Assembly: GCF_010725055.1 (NCBI RefSeq)
Contig: NZ_BJKB01000024.1
Coordinates: forward strand, 1-49,619
Source: Gelidibacter japonicus
GTDB taxonomy: Bacteria; Bacteroidota; Bacteroidia; Flavobacteriales; Flavobacteriaceae
Length of the DNA: 49,619 nucleotides
Direction of reading: 5' to 3'
In this document: piece by piece, positions 36,628-45,532 of the stretch
How positions within the stretch are numbered: position 1 is the stretch's first letter
How the letters are laid out: every line of letters begins with the position of its first letter
Notes under the pieces: model-generated
Told to the model about the DNA's origin: nothing
The model's database searches: none
Seen by the model: the letters and a program-made list of their open reading frames with translations, nothing else
Program-made: the position numbers and the translations under genes

Positions 36628-37146
36628 ATGATTTTAAAGGCATTTAGAGAAAAATCCGATCAAAAATTCATCGATAAGCTGTTAAGTTCTAAAAACACTA
36701 GTGTTAGTGATAAGAAAATAGAATCTGTTGGCGTTATTATTGACTCAAGTGAGTTTTCTGATGCTGAAGTATTTAAAAATTTCTTTCACGAATTGGGAAT
36801 CCAATTGCCTAAAATCAAAGTCATAGTTTTTGTCGATGACGTAAAGAAAACTGAACGTTTATGGGGTAATTATTTCAGTAAAAATGACTTCGGCTGGAGA
36901 GGAAAAGTAAAACACTCAGAGCTCCAAATGTTTTTGGATACCGAATTTGATGCTCTTCTGGGATTTTATAAAAACGATGCGATTGAGTTGAAAATGGTCA
37001 CTGCACTCTCAAAGGCCAATTTTAAAATAGGATTATCGGGTATTGATGACCGTTTGTTTGATTTTATCTTGGACGTTGGCATTAAAGATTTCGACATATT
37101 TAAAACTGAACTTAAAAAGTATTTAACCATATTAAAAAAAATATAA
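36628..37146 (+). CDS. DUF6913 family protein
   Basis: This 172-residue cytoplasmic-looking protein has no signal or membrane helix. It begins with a basic helix ([17 protein letters not shown]) and then alternating alpha/beta elements ([29 protein letters not shown]). I match it to the flavobacterial family DUF6913, found before dapA; the function is unknown. Its stop overlaps the dapA ATG by one base (TAATG), so the two are translated together. Confidence 0.72.
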   Translation: MILKAFREKSDQKFIDKLLSSKNTSVSDKKIESVGVIIDSSEFSDAEVFKNFFHELGIQLPKIKVIVFVDDVKKTERLWGNYFSKNDFGWRGKVKHSELQMFLDTEFDALLGFYKNDAIELKMVTALSKANFKIGLSGIDDRLFDFILDVGIKDFDIFKTELKKYLTILKKI

Positions 37147-38024
37147 TGACTAAATTTCTTGGAACCGGTGTGGCACTGATCACTCCGTTCAAATCTGATT
37201 TGAGTATTGATCATCACGCTCTTGCAAACATTGTCAATTTCAATATTGATAATGGCACGGAGTATTTGGTTATTTGTGGAACCACAGCAGAAAGTGTGAC
37301 ACTTACGAAACAGGAGAAGAAGGATGTCATTGCTACCATAAAGAAAGCAAATGATGGCAGATTGCCATTGGTTTTGGGCATTGGGGGTAATAATACCGCT
37401 GAAATTATTGAAGAGATCAAGACTACAGATTTATCGGATTTAGACGCTATCCTGTCGGTTTCACCATACTATACAAAGCCAACTCAAGAAGGAATTTATC
37501 AACATTTTAAAGCCATCTCTGAAGCGTCTCCAAAACCTATCATACTTTATAATGTTCCGGGAAGGACGTCATCAAATATGTTGCCGGCAACCACATTGCG
37601 ACTTGCCAATGATTTTAAGAATATCATAGCTATAAAGGAAGCGGGAAATAACGTTGCACAATATTTACAGTTATTAAAAAACAAACCAGACGATTTCTTG
37701 ATCATTTCAGGAGATGATGATTTGGCATTAGGTGTTGTTTTGGCTGGTGGTGCAGGGGTCATTTCTGTGCTTGGGCAAGCCGTGCCCAAAGATTTTTCCA
37801 ATATGATTCGTCTTGGATTGGAAGGGAAGGCAAAAGAGGCCTATAAGCTTCACTTCAAATTAATGGATGTCACCGCCCAGATTTTTGAAGAGAACAATCC
37901 AGCGGGAATCAAGGCTGTTTTCGAAGCTCTTGGTATGGCAAAGGACACTGTGAGACTCCCTTTGGTCGTGGCATCAGATGCGTTAAAAGAAAAAATTAAA
38001 AGAAGTGTGGGGCTTCTCAAATAA
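37146..38024 (+). CDS. dapA: 4-hydroxy-tetrahydrodipicolinate synthase
   Basis: DapA condenses pyruvate with aspartate semialdehyde, the first committed step to lysine and diaminopimelate. The 292-residue TIM barrel has the Schiff-base lysine K164 (IIAIKEAGN), the catalytic Y135 ([10 protein letters not shown]) and the substrate loop CGTTAES (44-50). The length is normal. It follows DUF6913 with a one-base overlap; a palindrome ATTTTAGCTAAAAT with a T-run at 38078-38096 may end the transcript. dapF is at 14265. Confidence 0.97.
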   Translation: MTKFLGTGVALITPFKSDLSIDHHALANIVNFNIDNGTEYLVICGTTAESVTLTKQEKKDVIATIKKANDGRLPLVLGIGGNNTAEIIEEIKTTDLSDLDAILSVSPYYTKPTQEGIYQHFKAISEASPKPIILYNVPGRTSSNMLPATTLRLANDFKNIIAIKEAGNNVAQYLQLLKNKPDDFLIISGDDDLALGVVLAGGAGVISVLGQAVPKDFSNMIRLGLEGKAKEAYKLHFKLMDVTAQIFEENNPAGIKAVFEALGMAKDTVRLPLVVASDALKEKIKRSVGLLK

Positions 38025-38120
38025 ATAATAAACGTTAAACTTTACTTAAACGTCTCCACAGCCTAATTTCAACACTTATTTTAGCTAAAATTTTTTATTT
38101 TATAATACGTTATAAATGTG

Positions 38121-38128
38121 TATTTTTG
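38121..38128 (+). promoter_or_regulatory. Candidate bamD operon -7 element
   Basis: TATTTTTG lies 106 bases before the chosen bamD start and 49 bases before an alternative start at 38177. No TTG is seen at the normal distance. Confidence 0.5.
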
Positions 38129-38233
38129 CATTCTGTTTAAAAATGTCGATGTACCATTAAAAACATAACTTAATTTATGACCATACTTAATCAGGCATTA
38201 CACTTAAACAATACAAAGAAGAACATTTCTTGG

Positions 38234-39049
38234 ATGAAAAACATTGGTTATACCTTATTGATCACCATATTGTTGTCTTCTTGTAGCGAATATCAAAAGG
38301 CTTTAAAGTCTGAAGATATTGCTACAAAATTCAAATTGGGTACAGAGCTTTATGATGCGGGTAAATACAGCAAGGCCAATAAGTTGTTTGCCCAAATTGT
38401 CCCACAGTACAGAGGGAAGCCACAGGCAGAGAAATTGATGTTCATGTATTCCAATTCATTTTATAATATGAGGGATTACTATTTGGCAGGCTATCAATTT
38501 GAGCGTTTTGAAAGTCAATATCCGAAAAGTGAAAAAGCTGAAGAGGCATTGTTTTTAAGTGCAAAAAGTTTTTATATGTTGTCGCCAGTGTACAGTAAGG
38601 AACAAAAGGAAACTGTGACAGCCATTGAAAAGCTTCAAATGTTTATCAACAAATATCCTGAGTCAGAGTATTTGCCGCAAGCAAATAAATTAATTCAGGA
38701 ATTGGATTATAAATTGGAAAGGAAAGCTTTTGAAATAGCAAAGCTGTATAACAGTATCGCAAATTTTGAATCCGCCGATTATGAGGCTTCAATTAAGGCC
38801 TTTGATAATTTCCTATTGGATTATCCAGGGACAAGCTTTAGGGAGGAAGCCATGTATTACAGATTTGATTCTGCGTATAAATTGGGAATCAACAGTGTTG
38901 AATATAAACGAGAGGACCGTTTAAATACGGCAATTAAATTTTACAATTCCTTTCATAAGGCCTATCCAGAATCTAAGTTTAGTTCTGAGGCAGCAAAAAT
39001 GAATTCCGAATTGCAAACAGCAGTTCAACAATATACTAAAAAAAGTTAA
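38234..39049 (+). CDS. bamD: Outer membrane assembly lipoprotein BamD
   Basis: BamD is the essential lipoprotein of the BAM complex that inserts beta-barrel proteins. Started at ATG 38234 the protein has 271 residues with a lipoprotein signal (MKNIGYTLLITILLSSCSEY, Cys 17) and TPR-like helical repeats throughout, e.g. AGKYSKANKLFAQIVPQYRG and SADYEASIKAFDNFLLDYPG. An earlier ATG at 38177 would put 19 polar residues before the signal, so the later start is preferred. It begins the cluster bamD, omega-like, coaBC, porD, recN. Confidence 0.93.
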   Translation: MKNIGYTLLITILLSSCSEYQKALKSEDIATKFKLGTELYDAGKYSKANKLFAQIVPQYRGKPQAEKLMFMYSNSFYNMRDYYLAGYQFERFESQYPKSEKAEEALFLSAKSFYMLSPVYSKEQKETVTAIEKLQMFINKYPESEYLPQANKLIQELDYKLERKAFEIAKLYNSIANFESADYEASIKAFDNFLLDYPGTSFREEAMYYRFDSAYKLGINSVEYKREDRLNTAIKFYNSFHKAYPESKFSSEAAKMNSELQTAVQQYTKKS

Positions 39050-39059
39050 TTATATAGAA

Positions 39060-39395
39060 ATGATGAATTTGAAAAAGACCGATGCTCCGGTGAGTACTAT
39101 AACTTACAACCGTGATGAGATTGATGGGCCAACTGGCAATATCTATGAGGCCATCTCAGTTATTGCGAGAAGGGCAGAACAGATCAATACGGATATCCGT
39201 AGAGAGCTCGTAGATAAACTTGAAGAATTTGCGACTTATAATGACAGTCTTGAAGAAATCTTTGAAAACAAAGAGCAAATTGAAGTATCTAAGTTTTACG
39301 AAAGACTACCAAAGCCGCATGCGCTTGCAGTTCAGGAGTGGATAGATGATAAAATCTATTTCAGAAATACTGAAGACGATATTAAAGAAGCATAG
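39060..39395 (+). CDS. RNA polymerase omega-like protein
   Basis: The 111-residue protein matches the flavobacterial family annotated as DNA-directed RNA polymerase omega subunit, with the omega-like core GNIYEAISVIARRAEQIN (about 27-44). Similarity to E. coli RpoZ is confined to that helix, and the C-terminal half (FYERLPKPHALAVQEWIDD) is special to this group. It lies 10 bases after bamD and 5 bases before coaBC. The start could also be the second ATG at 39063. The role in polymerase assembly is inferred from the family. Confidence 0.8.
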   Translation: MMNLKKTDAPVSTITYNRDEIDGPTGNIYEAISVIARRAEQINTDIRRELVDKLEEFATYNDSLEEIFENKEQIEVSKFYERLPKPHALAVQEWIDDKIYFRNTEDDIKEA

Positions 39396-39400
39396 TTAAT

Positions 39401-40633
39401 ATGTCAATTTTAAGCGGCAAAAATATACTTGTAGGCATAACTGCTGGTATTGCTGCTTATAAAACAGCAAACCTTGTTAGGTTATTTATAAAAGCAGGCG
39501 CTCACGTAAAGGTCGTGATGACGCCTGCTTCTAAAGACTTCATTACCCCCTTAACCCTTTCCACCTTATCTAAAAACCCAGTTTATTCGTCATTTGTCAA
39601 TGATGGCGATGACGTACCTACTGGAAACCATGAAGATCCAGTGTGGAACAATCACGTAGAACTTGGGCTTTGGGCAGATTTTTTTGTTATCGCCCCCGCA
39701 ACAGCAAATACTTTGGCAAAAATGGCCAATGGTGTTTGTGATAATTTGTTGATGGCCACCTATCTTTCAGCGAAATGTCCTGTTTATTTTGCACCCGCAA
39801 TGGACTTGGATATGTACAAACATCAAAGCACTTTTAATTCTTTTAATATTTTAAAGGGCTTTGGCAATATTATGATTCCTGCAACCAGTGGTGAATTGGC
39901 AAGTGGATTGGTAGGTGAAGGTAGAATGGCCGAGCCAGAAGATATTGTCACTTTTATTGAAGAGGACATTCTTGGTCAGATGCCATTATACGGTAAGAGA
40001 ATTTTAATTACTGCGGGACCAACTTATGAGGCTATTGATCCCGTCCGTTTTATAGGGAATCATTCCAGTGGCAAGATGGGTTACGAAATCGCTAAGGCGG
40101 CCGCCAAACTTGGCGCTGAAACAATCTTGATTTCCGGGCCAACACATCAAACGATATCGAACGGTAGGATTAAAGTGGTCAATGTGGTAAGTGCATTAGA
40201 AATGTATGATGCCGTGCATCAATATTTTGAATCCGTTGATATTGCCATTCTTTCAGCGGCAGTTGCCGATTACAAACCGAAAATTGTTTCAGATACTAAA
40301 ATAAAAAAGAAGGATTCTACATTTACAATTGAACTTGAGAAAACAAAAGACATCTTGGCTTCTCTTGGAAAAATTAAGACCAATCAGTTTTTGGTAGGTT
40401 TTGCATTGGAAACCAACAACGAATTGGAAAATGCAAAAGGAAAATTAAATTCGAAGAATTTAAATTTAATTGTATTAAATTCGTTAAATGACAAAGGAGC
40501 TGGTTTTGGAGGCTCAACTAATAAAGTTACGTTTATAACTGAAGAACAAGACATCATAGAGCATGATTTAAAATCAAAAGAAGAAGTGGCGGTCGATTTA
40601 ATGAACCAAATTATAAAACAAATCCATGCGTAA
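39401..40633 (+). CDS. coaBC: Bifunctional phosphopantothenoylcysteine decarboxylase/synthase
   Basis: CoaBC joins cysteine to phosphopantothenate and decarboxylates the product in coenzyme A synthesis. The 410-residue protein has the N-terminal flavin decarboxylase (GITAGIAAYKTANLVR at 12-27, the NHVELGLWAD histidine, and PAMDLDMY) and the C-terminal synthase (about 190-410, LITAGPTYEAIDPVRFIGNH; ILSAAVADYKPK). The length is normal. It overlaps the next gene by eight bases. coaE, the last step of the pathway, is at 46494. Confidence 0.97.
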   Translation: MSILSGKNILVGITAGIAAYKTANLVRLFIKAGAHVKVVMTPASKDFITPLTLSTLSKNPVYSSFVNDGDDVPTGNHEDPVWNNHVELGLWADFFVIAPATANTLAKMANGVCDNLLMATYLSAKCPVYFAPAMDLDMYKHQSTFNSFNILKGFGNIMIPATSGELASGLVGEGRMAEPEDIVTFIEEDILGQMPLYGKRILITAGPTYEAIDPVRFIGNHSSGKMGYEIAKAAAKLGAETILISGPTHQTISNGRIKVVNVVSALEMYDAVHQYFESVDIAILSAAVADYKPKIVSDTKIKKKDSTFTIELEKTKDILASLGKIKTNQFLVGFALETNNELENAKGKLNSKNLNLIVLNSLNDKGAGFGGSTNKVTFITEEQDIIEHDLKSKEEVAVDLMNQIIKQIHA

Positions 40634-41513
40634 TATTATTCTCATATTTCTTATATCCTTTACTACAGTTGGATTTTCTCAAGAGTTGAATTGTAACTTG
40701 GTGGTCAATGCACAACAAACAGGACAAGAAAACGTACAGGTTTTTAAGACCTTAGAGAGGCAGCTTAATGAATTTGTAAATAATACGCAATGGACCAATA
40801 AAAGCTATAAACCTCAGGAGCGTATTGATTGTAGTATGGTTATTAATGTCAGCAACTATAACAGCGATGTGTTTCAAGCCACCATTCAGGTACAGTCTTC
40901 AAGGCCTGTTTTTAATTCAACATACAGTACACCGGTATATAATTTTAATGACAAACATTTTACTTTTAGATATCTTGAGTTTGAGAATTTAGTTTATAAT
41001 CCTAATCAATTTGAATCTAATTTGGTTTCAGTATTGGCCTATCATGTGTTCATGATTTTAGGTTTGGACGCTGATACTTTTGAATTGAATGGTGGCGATC
41101 CATACTTCCAACAAGCACAGACCATCACCAACTATTCCCAACAAGGTAATTTTAAAGGATGGAAACTGGAAGATGGTCAGCAATCCCGATTTGTGCTAAT
41201 AGACAATATCCTATCACAAACGTTTAAAGAATTCAGGACGGTCATGTACCACTACCATCGCGACGGTTTGGATGTTATGGCAAATAACGAAAAACAAGGA
41301 AAGCAAGCCATTGCAAATGTCTTTGAAGATTTGAGAACCATGAACAACCGTAGGCCAAATTCTTTTCTAATGCGGGTTTTCTTTGATGCCAAAGCCAATG
41401 AAATCCTTGACATTTTTAGTGGGGGACCAAAAGTGAATATTACCGAAATAAAAGATATTCTTAACAGAGTTGCGCCAACCCATGCTTCAAAATGGCGTGA
41501 AATCAGCTTTTGA
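40626..41513 (+). CDS. porD: DUF4835 family protein, PorD-like T9SS component
   Basis: The 295-residue protein has a signal peptide (residues 1-18, ending VGFSQ) and belongs to DUF4835, with ELNCNLVVNAQQTGQENVQVF after cleavage (key part LNCNLVVNAQQ) and FRYLEFENLVYNPNQFESNL (20 residues). Databases connect this family to PorD of the type IX secretion system; the exact role is unclear. It follows coaBC with an eight-base overlap, as is usual in flavobacteria. A T9SS cargo is encoded at 19007-20419. The name is used with moderate confidence. Confidence 0.8.
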   Translation: MRNIILIFLISFTTVGFSQELNCNLVVNAQQTGQENVQVFKTLERQLNEFVNNTQWTNKSYKPQERIDCSMVINVSNYNSDVFQATIQVQSSRPVFNSTYSTPVYNFNDKHFTFRYLEFENLVYNPNQFESNLVSVLAYHVFMILGLDADTFELNGGDPYFQQAQTITNYSQQGNFKGWKLEDGQQSRFVLIDNILSQTFKEFRTVMYHYHRDGLDVMANNEKQGKQAIANVFEDLRTMNNRRPNSFLMRVFFDAKANEILDIFSGGPKVNITEIKDILNRVAPTHASKWREISF

Positions 41514-41622
41514 TGTAAAAAGCTCGAAGTTGGAAGCGCGATGATTGAAGTAAAACTGAAGTTCAACATCAAATCCGAAACCTTGAATTTTGAATCCAAA
41601 ACCTTAACTCTATACCCAAAAA

Positions 41623-43275
41623 ATGCTCACCACACTTTCAATAAAAAATTACGCCTTAATAGATAGCCTTCAGGTTGATTTTGGTAGTGGATTGACTATT
41701 ATTACTGGAGAAACAGGGGCTGGTAAATCTATTTTATTGGGCGGTTTGTCCCTTATTCTTGGTAAAAGAGCAGATTTGAGCAGTGTCAAGGATCCTTCAG
41801 AAAAGTGCATCATTGAAGCCACGTTTGATATTGCCAAATATAATTTAAAGTCTCTTTTCAAAGAAGAAGATTTGGATTATGAGCCCCAAACCATCATTCG
41901 TAGAGAAATTCTACCATCAGGAAAATCTCGAGCTTTTATTAATGACACTCCTGTCAATCTGGATAGTTTGCAAGCCTTGGGCGAACGACTTTTGGATATT
42001 CATTCGCAGCACCAAACTTTACAGTTGACCAATGATGATTTCCAGTTCCAGGTCATTGATGCCTTGGCTGAAAACGGGGGTTTGCTCCAAGAGTATACGC
42101 TACAATTGAGTAAATTCAAATCTTTAAACTCTGAGTTCAAAAAACTTCAAAACCAAAAAATTGAAGCTGCTAAGGAGCTCGATTACAATTTGTTTCTTTT
42201 GAAGGAATTGGAAGAGGCCAACTTGGTTGCGGGTGAAATGGAATTGCTTGAGGAAGAATACGAGACACTTAACAATATAGAAGAAATAAGTGAACGGCTC
42301 GCTGCGTCTCATGAATTGTTAAGCAGTCAAGAAATCGGCGTGATGGTACATCTGACCGAAGCAAAAAATCAACTTTCAAAATTGGCTGGTTTTTCGACCA
42401 TTTATAATGCTGTATTCGAAAGGGTTACAAGCAGTTTAATAGAGCTTGATGATATATTTGCAGTTATTGAAGAACTGCAAGAGTCCTTGGAAGCCGACCC
42501 GGCACGATTAAATGCTGTTAACCTTAAGTTGCAAGTCTTGCATAATTTGATGCAAAAACATACGGCAACGGATGTATCTGAACTTATTCAGATAAGGGAA
42601 TCGTTGAGAGAGAAAGTATCAATTACAGAAAATTTGGATAGTGTGATCGCTGATAAGGAATCCGAACTTTCTAGTCTTGAACATAAGCTTAATGAGATTG
42701 CATTAAAACTTAGCAAGAATAGAATAAAAGCAATCCCGGGACTCATCAAACAGCTGGAGGATATCTTAGCCATATTGGGAATGCCAAATGCACGATTTAA
42801 TGTGGAATTGATCCCATCAGATACTTTTTTAAGTAATGGTAAAGATGATTTGAAGTTTCTGTTTTCAGCCAATAAAGGAGGACAATTCAATGAGCTGAAA
42901 AAAGCGGCCTCAGGAGGTGAATTGTCACGCATTATGCTGGCCATAAAATCGATACTGACAAATTATACTCAGCTACCTACCATTATGTTTGATGAGATTG
43001 ATACAGGCGTGTCAGGAGAAATTTCCAATAAGATGGCCTCTATCATGCAACAAATGAGCAAGACCATGCAGGTGTTTACCATTACACATCTACCACAAAT
43101 TGCTGCCAAAGGAGACACGCATTTTAAAGTTTATAAAGAAGATGTGGATGAGATTACCCTAACCCAATTAAAACGGTTGAATCAAGATGAACGGATTGTG
43201 GAAATCGCACAAATGTTGGGCGGTATCAACATGTCCGACTCTGCGATAGAGCACGCTAAACAATTACTGAATTGA
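41623..43275 (+). CDS. recN: DNA repair protein RecN
   Basis: RecN is an SMC-like ATPase that works in double-strand break repair. The 550-residue protein has the N-terminal Walker A GETGAGKSILLGGL (about 30-43), long coiled-coil regions (about 155-390), the signature ASGGELSRIMLAIKS (about 427-441) and Walker B PTIMFDEIDTGVSG (about 451-464). The length is normal. It lies 109 bases after porD. Confidence 0.97.
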   Translation: MLTTLSIKNYALIDSLQVDFGSGLTIITGETGAGKSILLGGLSLILGKRADLSSVKDPSEKCIIEATFDIAKYNLKSLFKEEDLDYEPQTIIRREILPSGKSRAFINDTPVNLDSLQALGERLLDIHSQHQTLQLTNDDFQFQVIDALAENGGLLQEYTLQLSKFKSLNSEFKKLQNQKIEAAKELDYNLFLLKELEEANLVAGEMELLEEEYETLNNIEEISERLAASHELLSSQEIGVMVHLTEAKNQLSKLAGFSTIYNAVFERVTSSLIELDDIFAVIEELQESLEADPARLNAVNLKLQVLHNLMQKHTATDVSELIQIRESLREKVSITENLDSVIADKESELSSLEHKLNEIALKLSKNRIKAIPGLIKQLEDILAILGMPNARFNVELIPSDTFLSNGKDDLKFLFSANKGGQFNELKKAASGGELSRIMLAIKSILTNYTQLPTIMFDEIDTGVSGEISNKMASIMQQMSKTMQVFTITHLPQIAAKGDTHFKVYKEDVDEITLTQLKRLNQDERIVEIAQMLGGINMSDSAIEHAKQLLN

Positions 43276-43314
43276 TTTGATATGCTTTGAAGGGTGAATT
43301 CATTTTAGTGGAGT

Positions 43315-43560
43315 TTGCATTTTATAATTATAATTATGGTTATAGGTTGTGCTGAATCTGAAACTGATCCTTGTGATGTCCAACATGTTATAATCAATGG
43401 TGAATGTGTAACAGATTATATTTTTCCTGCTAACAGAAATTATAAAAATGGTGATAAATACTTCCATCAAAAATACGGGGTCATGGTTTATATAAACAGT
43501 GATTGGTTTGACACAACTGAGCACGTTATTGAAGATTTTGAAATTAAAACGAAGCAATAA
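43315..43560 (+). CDS. Small putative lipoprotein, uncertain start
   Basis: The readable frame gives up to 81 residues from a TTG at 43315, or 74 from ATG 43336. The start is hydrophobic (FIIIIMVIGC) with a lipobox-like VIGC, then GECVTDYIFPANRNYKNGDKY-type sequence (key part YIFPANRNYKNGD) and HQKYGVMVYINSDWF. A usual lipoprotein signal has a longer, basic N-terminus, and an in-frame TAG lies three codons upstream. So the gene may be truncated, carry a frameshift, or use a TTG start. The protein body does look coding. Function unknown. Confidence 0.5.
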   Translation: MHFIIIIMVIGCAESETDPCDVQHVIINGECVTDYIFPANRNYKNGDKYFHQKYGVMVYINSDWFDTTEHVIEDFEIKTKQ

Positions 43561-43574
43561 GTTCAAAGTTTTAT

Positions 43575-43582
43575 TAACTTTG
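43575..43582 (+). promoter_or_regulatory. Candidate fabI -7 element
   Basis: TAACTTTG matches TAnnTTTG and lies 41 bases before the fabI ATG; a TTC rather than TTG is upstream. Confidence 0.45.
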
Positions 43583-43623
43583 GATTTTAAATGGAGTAGC
43601 ATTAAACAAAAAACAGAAAAAAG

Positions 43624-44439
43624 ATGGCATACAACTTATTAAAAGGGAAACGAGGAATTATTTTTGGAGCTTTGGATGAGAATTCAATTGCTTGGAAAAC
43701 CGCAGAACGTGTTCACGAAGAGGGTGGTACATTTGTCTTGACCAATGCACCAATAGCAATGCGAATGGGTCAAATTGATGAATTGGCCAAAAAAACGGGT
43801 TCTCAAATTATTCCCGCAGATGCGACTTCAGTTGAAGATTTGGAAAATCTCGTGGCTAAATCAGTAGAAATTTTGGGAGGAAAACTGGACTTTGTGCTCC
43901 ATTCCATCGGAATGTCGATCAATGTCAGAAAGGGCAAGCATTATACAGATCAAAACTATGAGTGGACCCAAAAAGGAACAGACGTTTCTGCAATGTCTTT
44001 CCATAAGGTGATGCAAACCTTATACAAGGCGGATGCCATGAATGAATGGGGTAGTATTGTAGCGTTAACCTATATGGCAGCACAGCGTGTATTTCCTGAT
44101 TATAATGATATGGCAGATAATAAGGCTTACTTGGAAAGTATTGCCCGTAGTTTCGGATATTTCTTCGGAAAAGATAAGAAGGTAAGGGTCAATACCATTT
44201 CGCAGTCGCCAACACCAACAACTGCAGGTCAAGGGGTCAAGGGCTTTGATGGTTTTATTGCCTATGCCGATAAAATGTCGCCTTTAGGCAATGCTACTGC
44301 CTTAGATTGTGCCAATTATACCGTAACATTATTCAGTGATCTGACCAAACGTGTCACGCTTCAAAACCTCTTCAATGACGGAGGTTTTAGCAATATGGGT
44401 GTGAGTAATGAGGTTATGGAGGCATTCATTAGAAAATAG
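43624..44439 (+). CDS. fabI: Enoyl-[acyl-carrier-protein] reductase
   Basis: FabI reduces the enoyl-ACP double bond with NAD(P)H in fatty acid elongation. The 271-residue short-chain dehydrogenase has the nucleotide motif GIIFGALDENSIAW (11-24), HSIGMS (93-98) and the Y-x6-K pair Y160 and K167 (DYNDMADNK), matching E. coli Y156/K163. The C-terminal TPTTAGQGVKGFDGF is the substrate-binding loop. It has its own terminator. Confidence 0.96.
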   Translation: MAYNLLKGKRGIIFGALDENSIAWKTAERVHEEGGTFVLTNAPIAMRMGQIDELAKKTGSQIIPADATSVEDLENLVAKSVEILGGKLDFVLHSIGMSINVRKGKHYTDQNYEWTQKGTDVSAMSFHKVMQTLYKADAMNEWGSIVALTYMAAQRVFPDYNDMADNKAYLESIARSFGYFFGKDKKVRVNTISQSPTPTTAGQGVKGFDGFIAYADKMSPLGNATALDCANYTVTLFSDLTKRVTLQNLFNDGGFSNMGVSNEVMEAFIRK

Positions 44440-44468
44440 ATCGTTAAAAAATAGTATTCACAAAGTTT

Positions 44469-44494
44469 CAAAGGCCACCAATCGGTGGCTTTTG
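44469..44494 (+). terminator. fabI terminator
   Basis: GGCCACC pairs with GGTGGCT(T) around an AATC loop, with A-rich and T-rich flanks that extend the stem (AAAGG.../...CTTTT). It lies about 30 bases after the fabI stop and 14 bases before the -7 element of the next gene. Confidence 0.75.
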
Positions 44495-44507
44495 TGATTG
44501 GATTCCT

Positions 44508-44515
44508 TACCTTTG
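44508..44515 (+). promoter_or_regulatory. Candidate -7 element of the glycosyltransferase gene
   Basis: TACCTTTG matches TAnnTTTG and ends 6 bases before the ATG at 44522, implying a leader of only a few bases. The TTG nearest upstream (44492-44494) is only 13 bases away, shorter than the norm. Confidence 0.55.
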
Positions 44516-44521
44516 TTCTTT

Positions 44522-45532
44522 ATGAAGCCATTGCATTTTTCATTTATAATACCTGTTTATAACAGGCCCGAAGAGGTTCATGAGCTATTGGAGAGCTTTA
44601 CGAAGCTCGAGGGTGATTTTGACTATTCCATCTGTATTGTTGAGGACGGTTCGTCAATTTCTTCGAAAGGAATTGTTGAGCAATATGCAGGTCAATTGAA
44701 CATTTCTTATTATTTCAAGGAGAATTCCGGTCCTGGAGATTCAAGAAATTATGGCATGGCGCGTGCACTAGGAAATTATTTTATAATTCTGGATTCTGAT
44801 GTGCTGTTGCCTAAAAATTACTTACAGGTGGTCAGTAAAAGCTTGTCTGACAATTACACCGATTGTTTTGGCGGTCCAGATGCTGCGCATGTATCTTTTT
44901 CCAATCTTCAAAAAGCAATCAATTTTGCCATGACTTCTTTTATTACCACAGGGGGAATAAGAGGAGGGAAGGATTCCGACAAATTTCAGCCCAGGAGTTT
45001 TAATATGGGCTTGTCAAAAAGTGCTTTTAAGGCCTCAGGAGGTTTTGGGACTATTCATCCAGGTGAGGATCCAGACCTTTCATTGCGTCTCATCAAATTG
45101 GGCTTTAAGAGCCAATTGATAAAAGATGCATATGTATATCATAAACGACGGATTTCTTGGACTAAGTTTTACCAACAAGTTTATAAATTTGGAATGGTCA
45201 GACCAATTTTAAACACATGGCATCCTAATTCTGAAAGAATAATCTTTTGGTTGCCCACATTATTTTCTATTGGTTTTGCGTTAAGTATCATACTGTTTCT
45301 GTTTCAGGTGAAATGGTTGTTGTACATTTATATAATTTATTTCTTAGTTGCTTTTGTAACAGCTTTGGTCAGCACAAAAAATGTCATCATTGCTTTTCTT
45401 GCAGTTATTGCCATTGGAGTTCAATTTTTCGGCTACGGTTACGGATTTTTAAAATCGACATTGGCCATTAAACTTTTAAAATCAGATCCTGAGAAAAGGT
45501 TCCCAAAATTGTTTTTCAAAAATGCTCAATAA
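44522..45532 (+). CDS. Glycosyltransferase family 2, membrane-bound
   Basis: The 336-residue protein has a GT-A domain: FIIPVYNRPEEVHELL (about 7-22), VEDGSS (about 42-47), the metal-binding DSD (ILDSDVLLP) and GEDPDLSLRL (about 181-190) as acceptor-side motif. Two or three membrane helices follow (about 242-310). It should move a sugar from a nucleotide-sugar to a lipid or glycan on the inner side of the membrane; the sugar is not known. The start is ATG 44522; the earlier non-ATG reading overlaps the promoter. It overlaps the YbbR gene by 11 bases. Confidence 0.9.
   Translation: MKPLHFSFIIPVYNRPEEVHELLESFTKLEGDFDYSICIVEDGSSISSKGIVEQYAGQLNISYYFKENSGPGDSRNYGMARALGNYFIILDSDVLLPKNYLQVVSKSLSDNYTDCFGGPDAAHVSFSNLQKAINFAMTSFITTGGIRGGKDSDKFQPRSFNMGLSKSAFKASGGFGTIHPGEDPDLSLRLIKLGFKSQLIKDAYVYHKRRISWTKFYQQVYKFGMVRPILNTWHPNSERIIFWLPTLFSIGFALSIILFLFQVKWLLYIYIIYFLVAFVTALVSTKNVIIAFLAVIAIGVQFFGYGYGFLKSTLAIKLLKSDPEKRFPKLFFKNAQ

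Noticed and set aside
38177-38233. BamD start at 38177
   Set aside because: It would place 19 polar residues ahead of a lipoprotein signal peptide; the ATG at 38234 gives a standard signal.
43300-43602. 100-residue gene on the minus strand opposite the small lipoprotein
   Set aside because: It is the mirror of an AT-rich coding-looking frame and of the fabI promoter; no family features.
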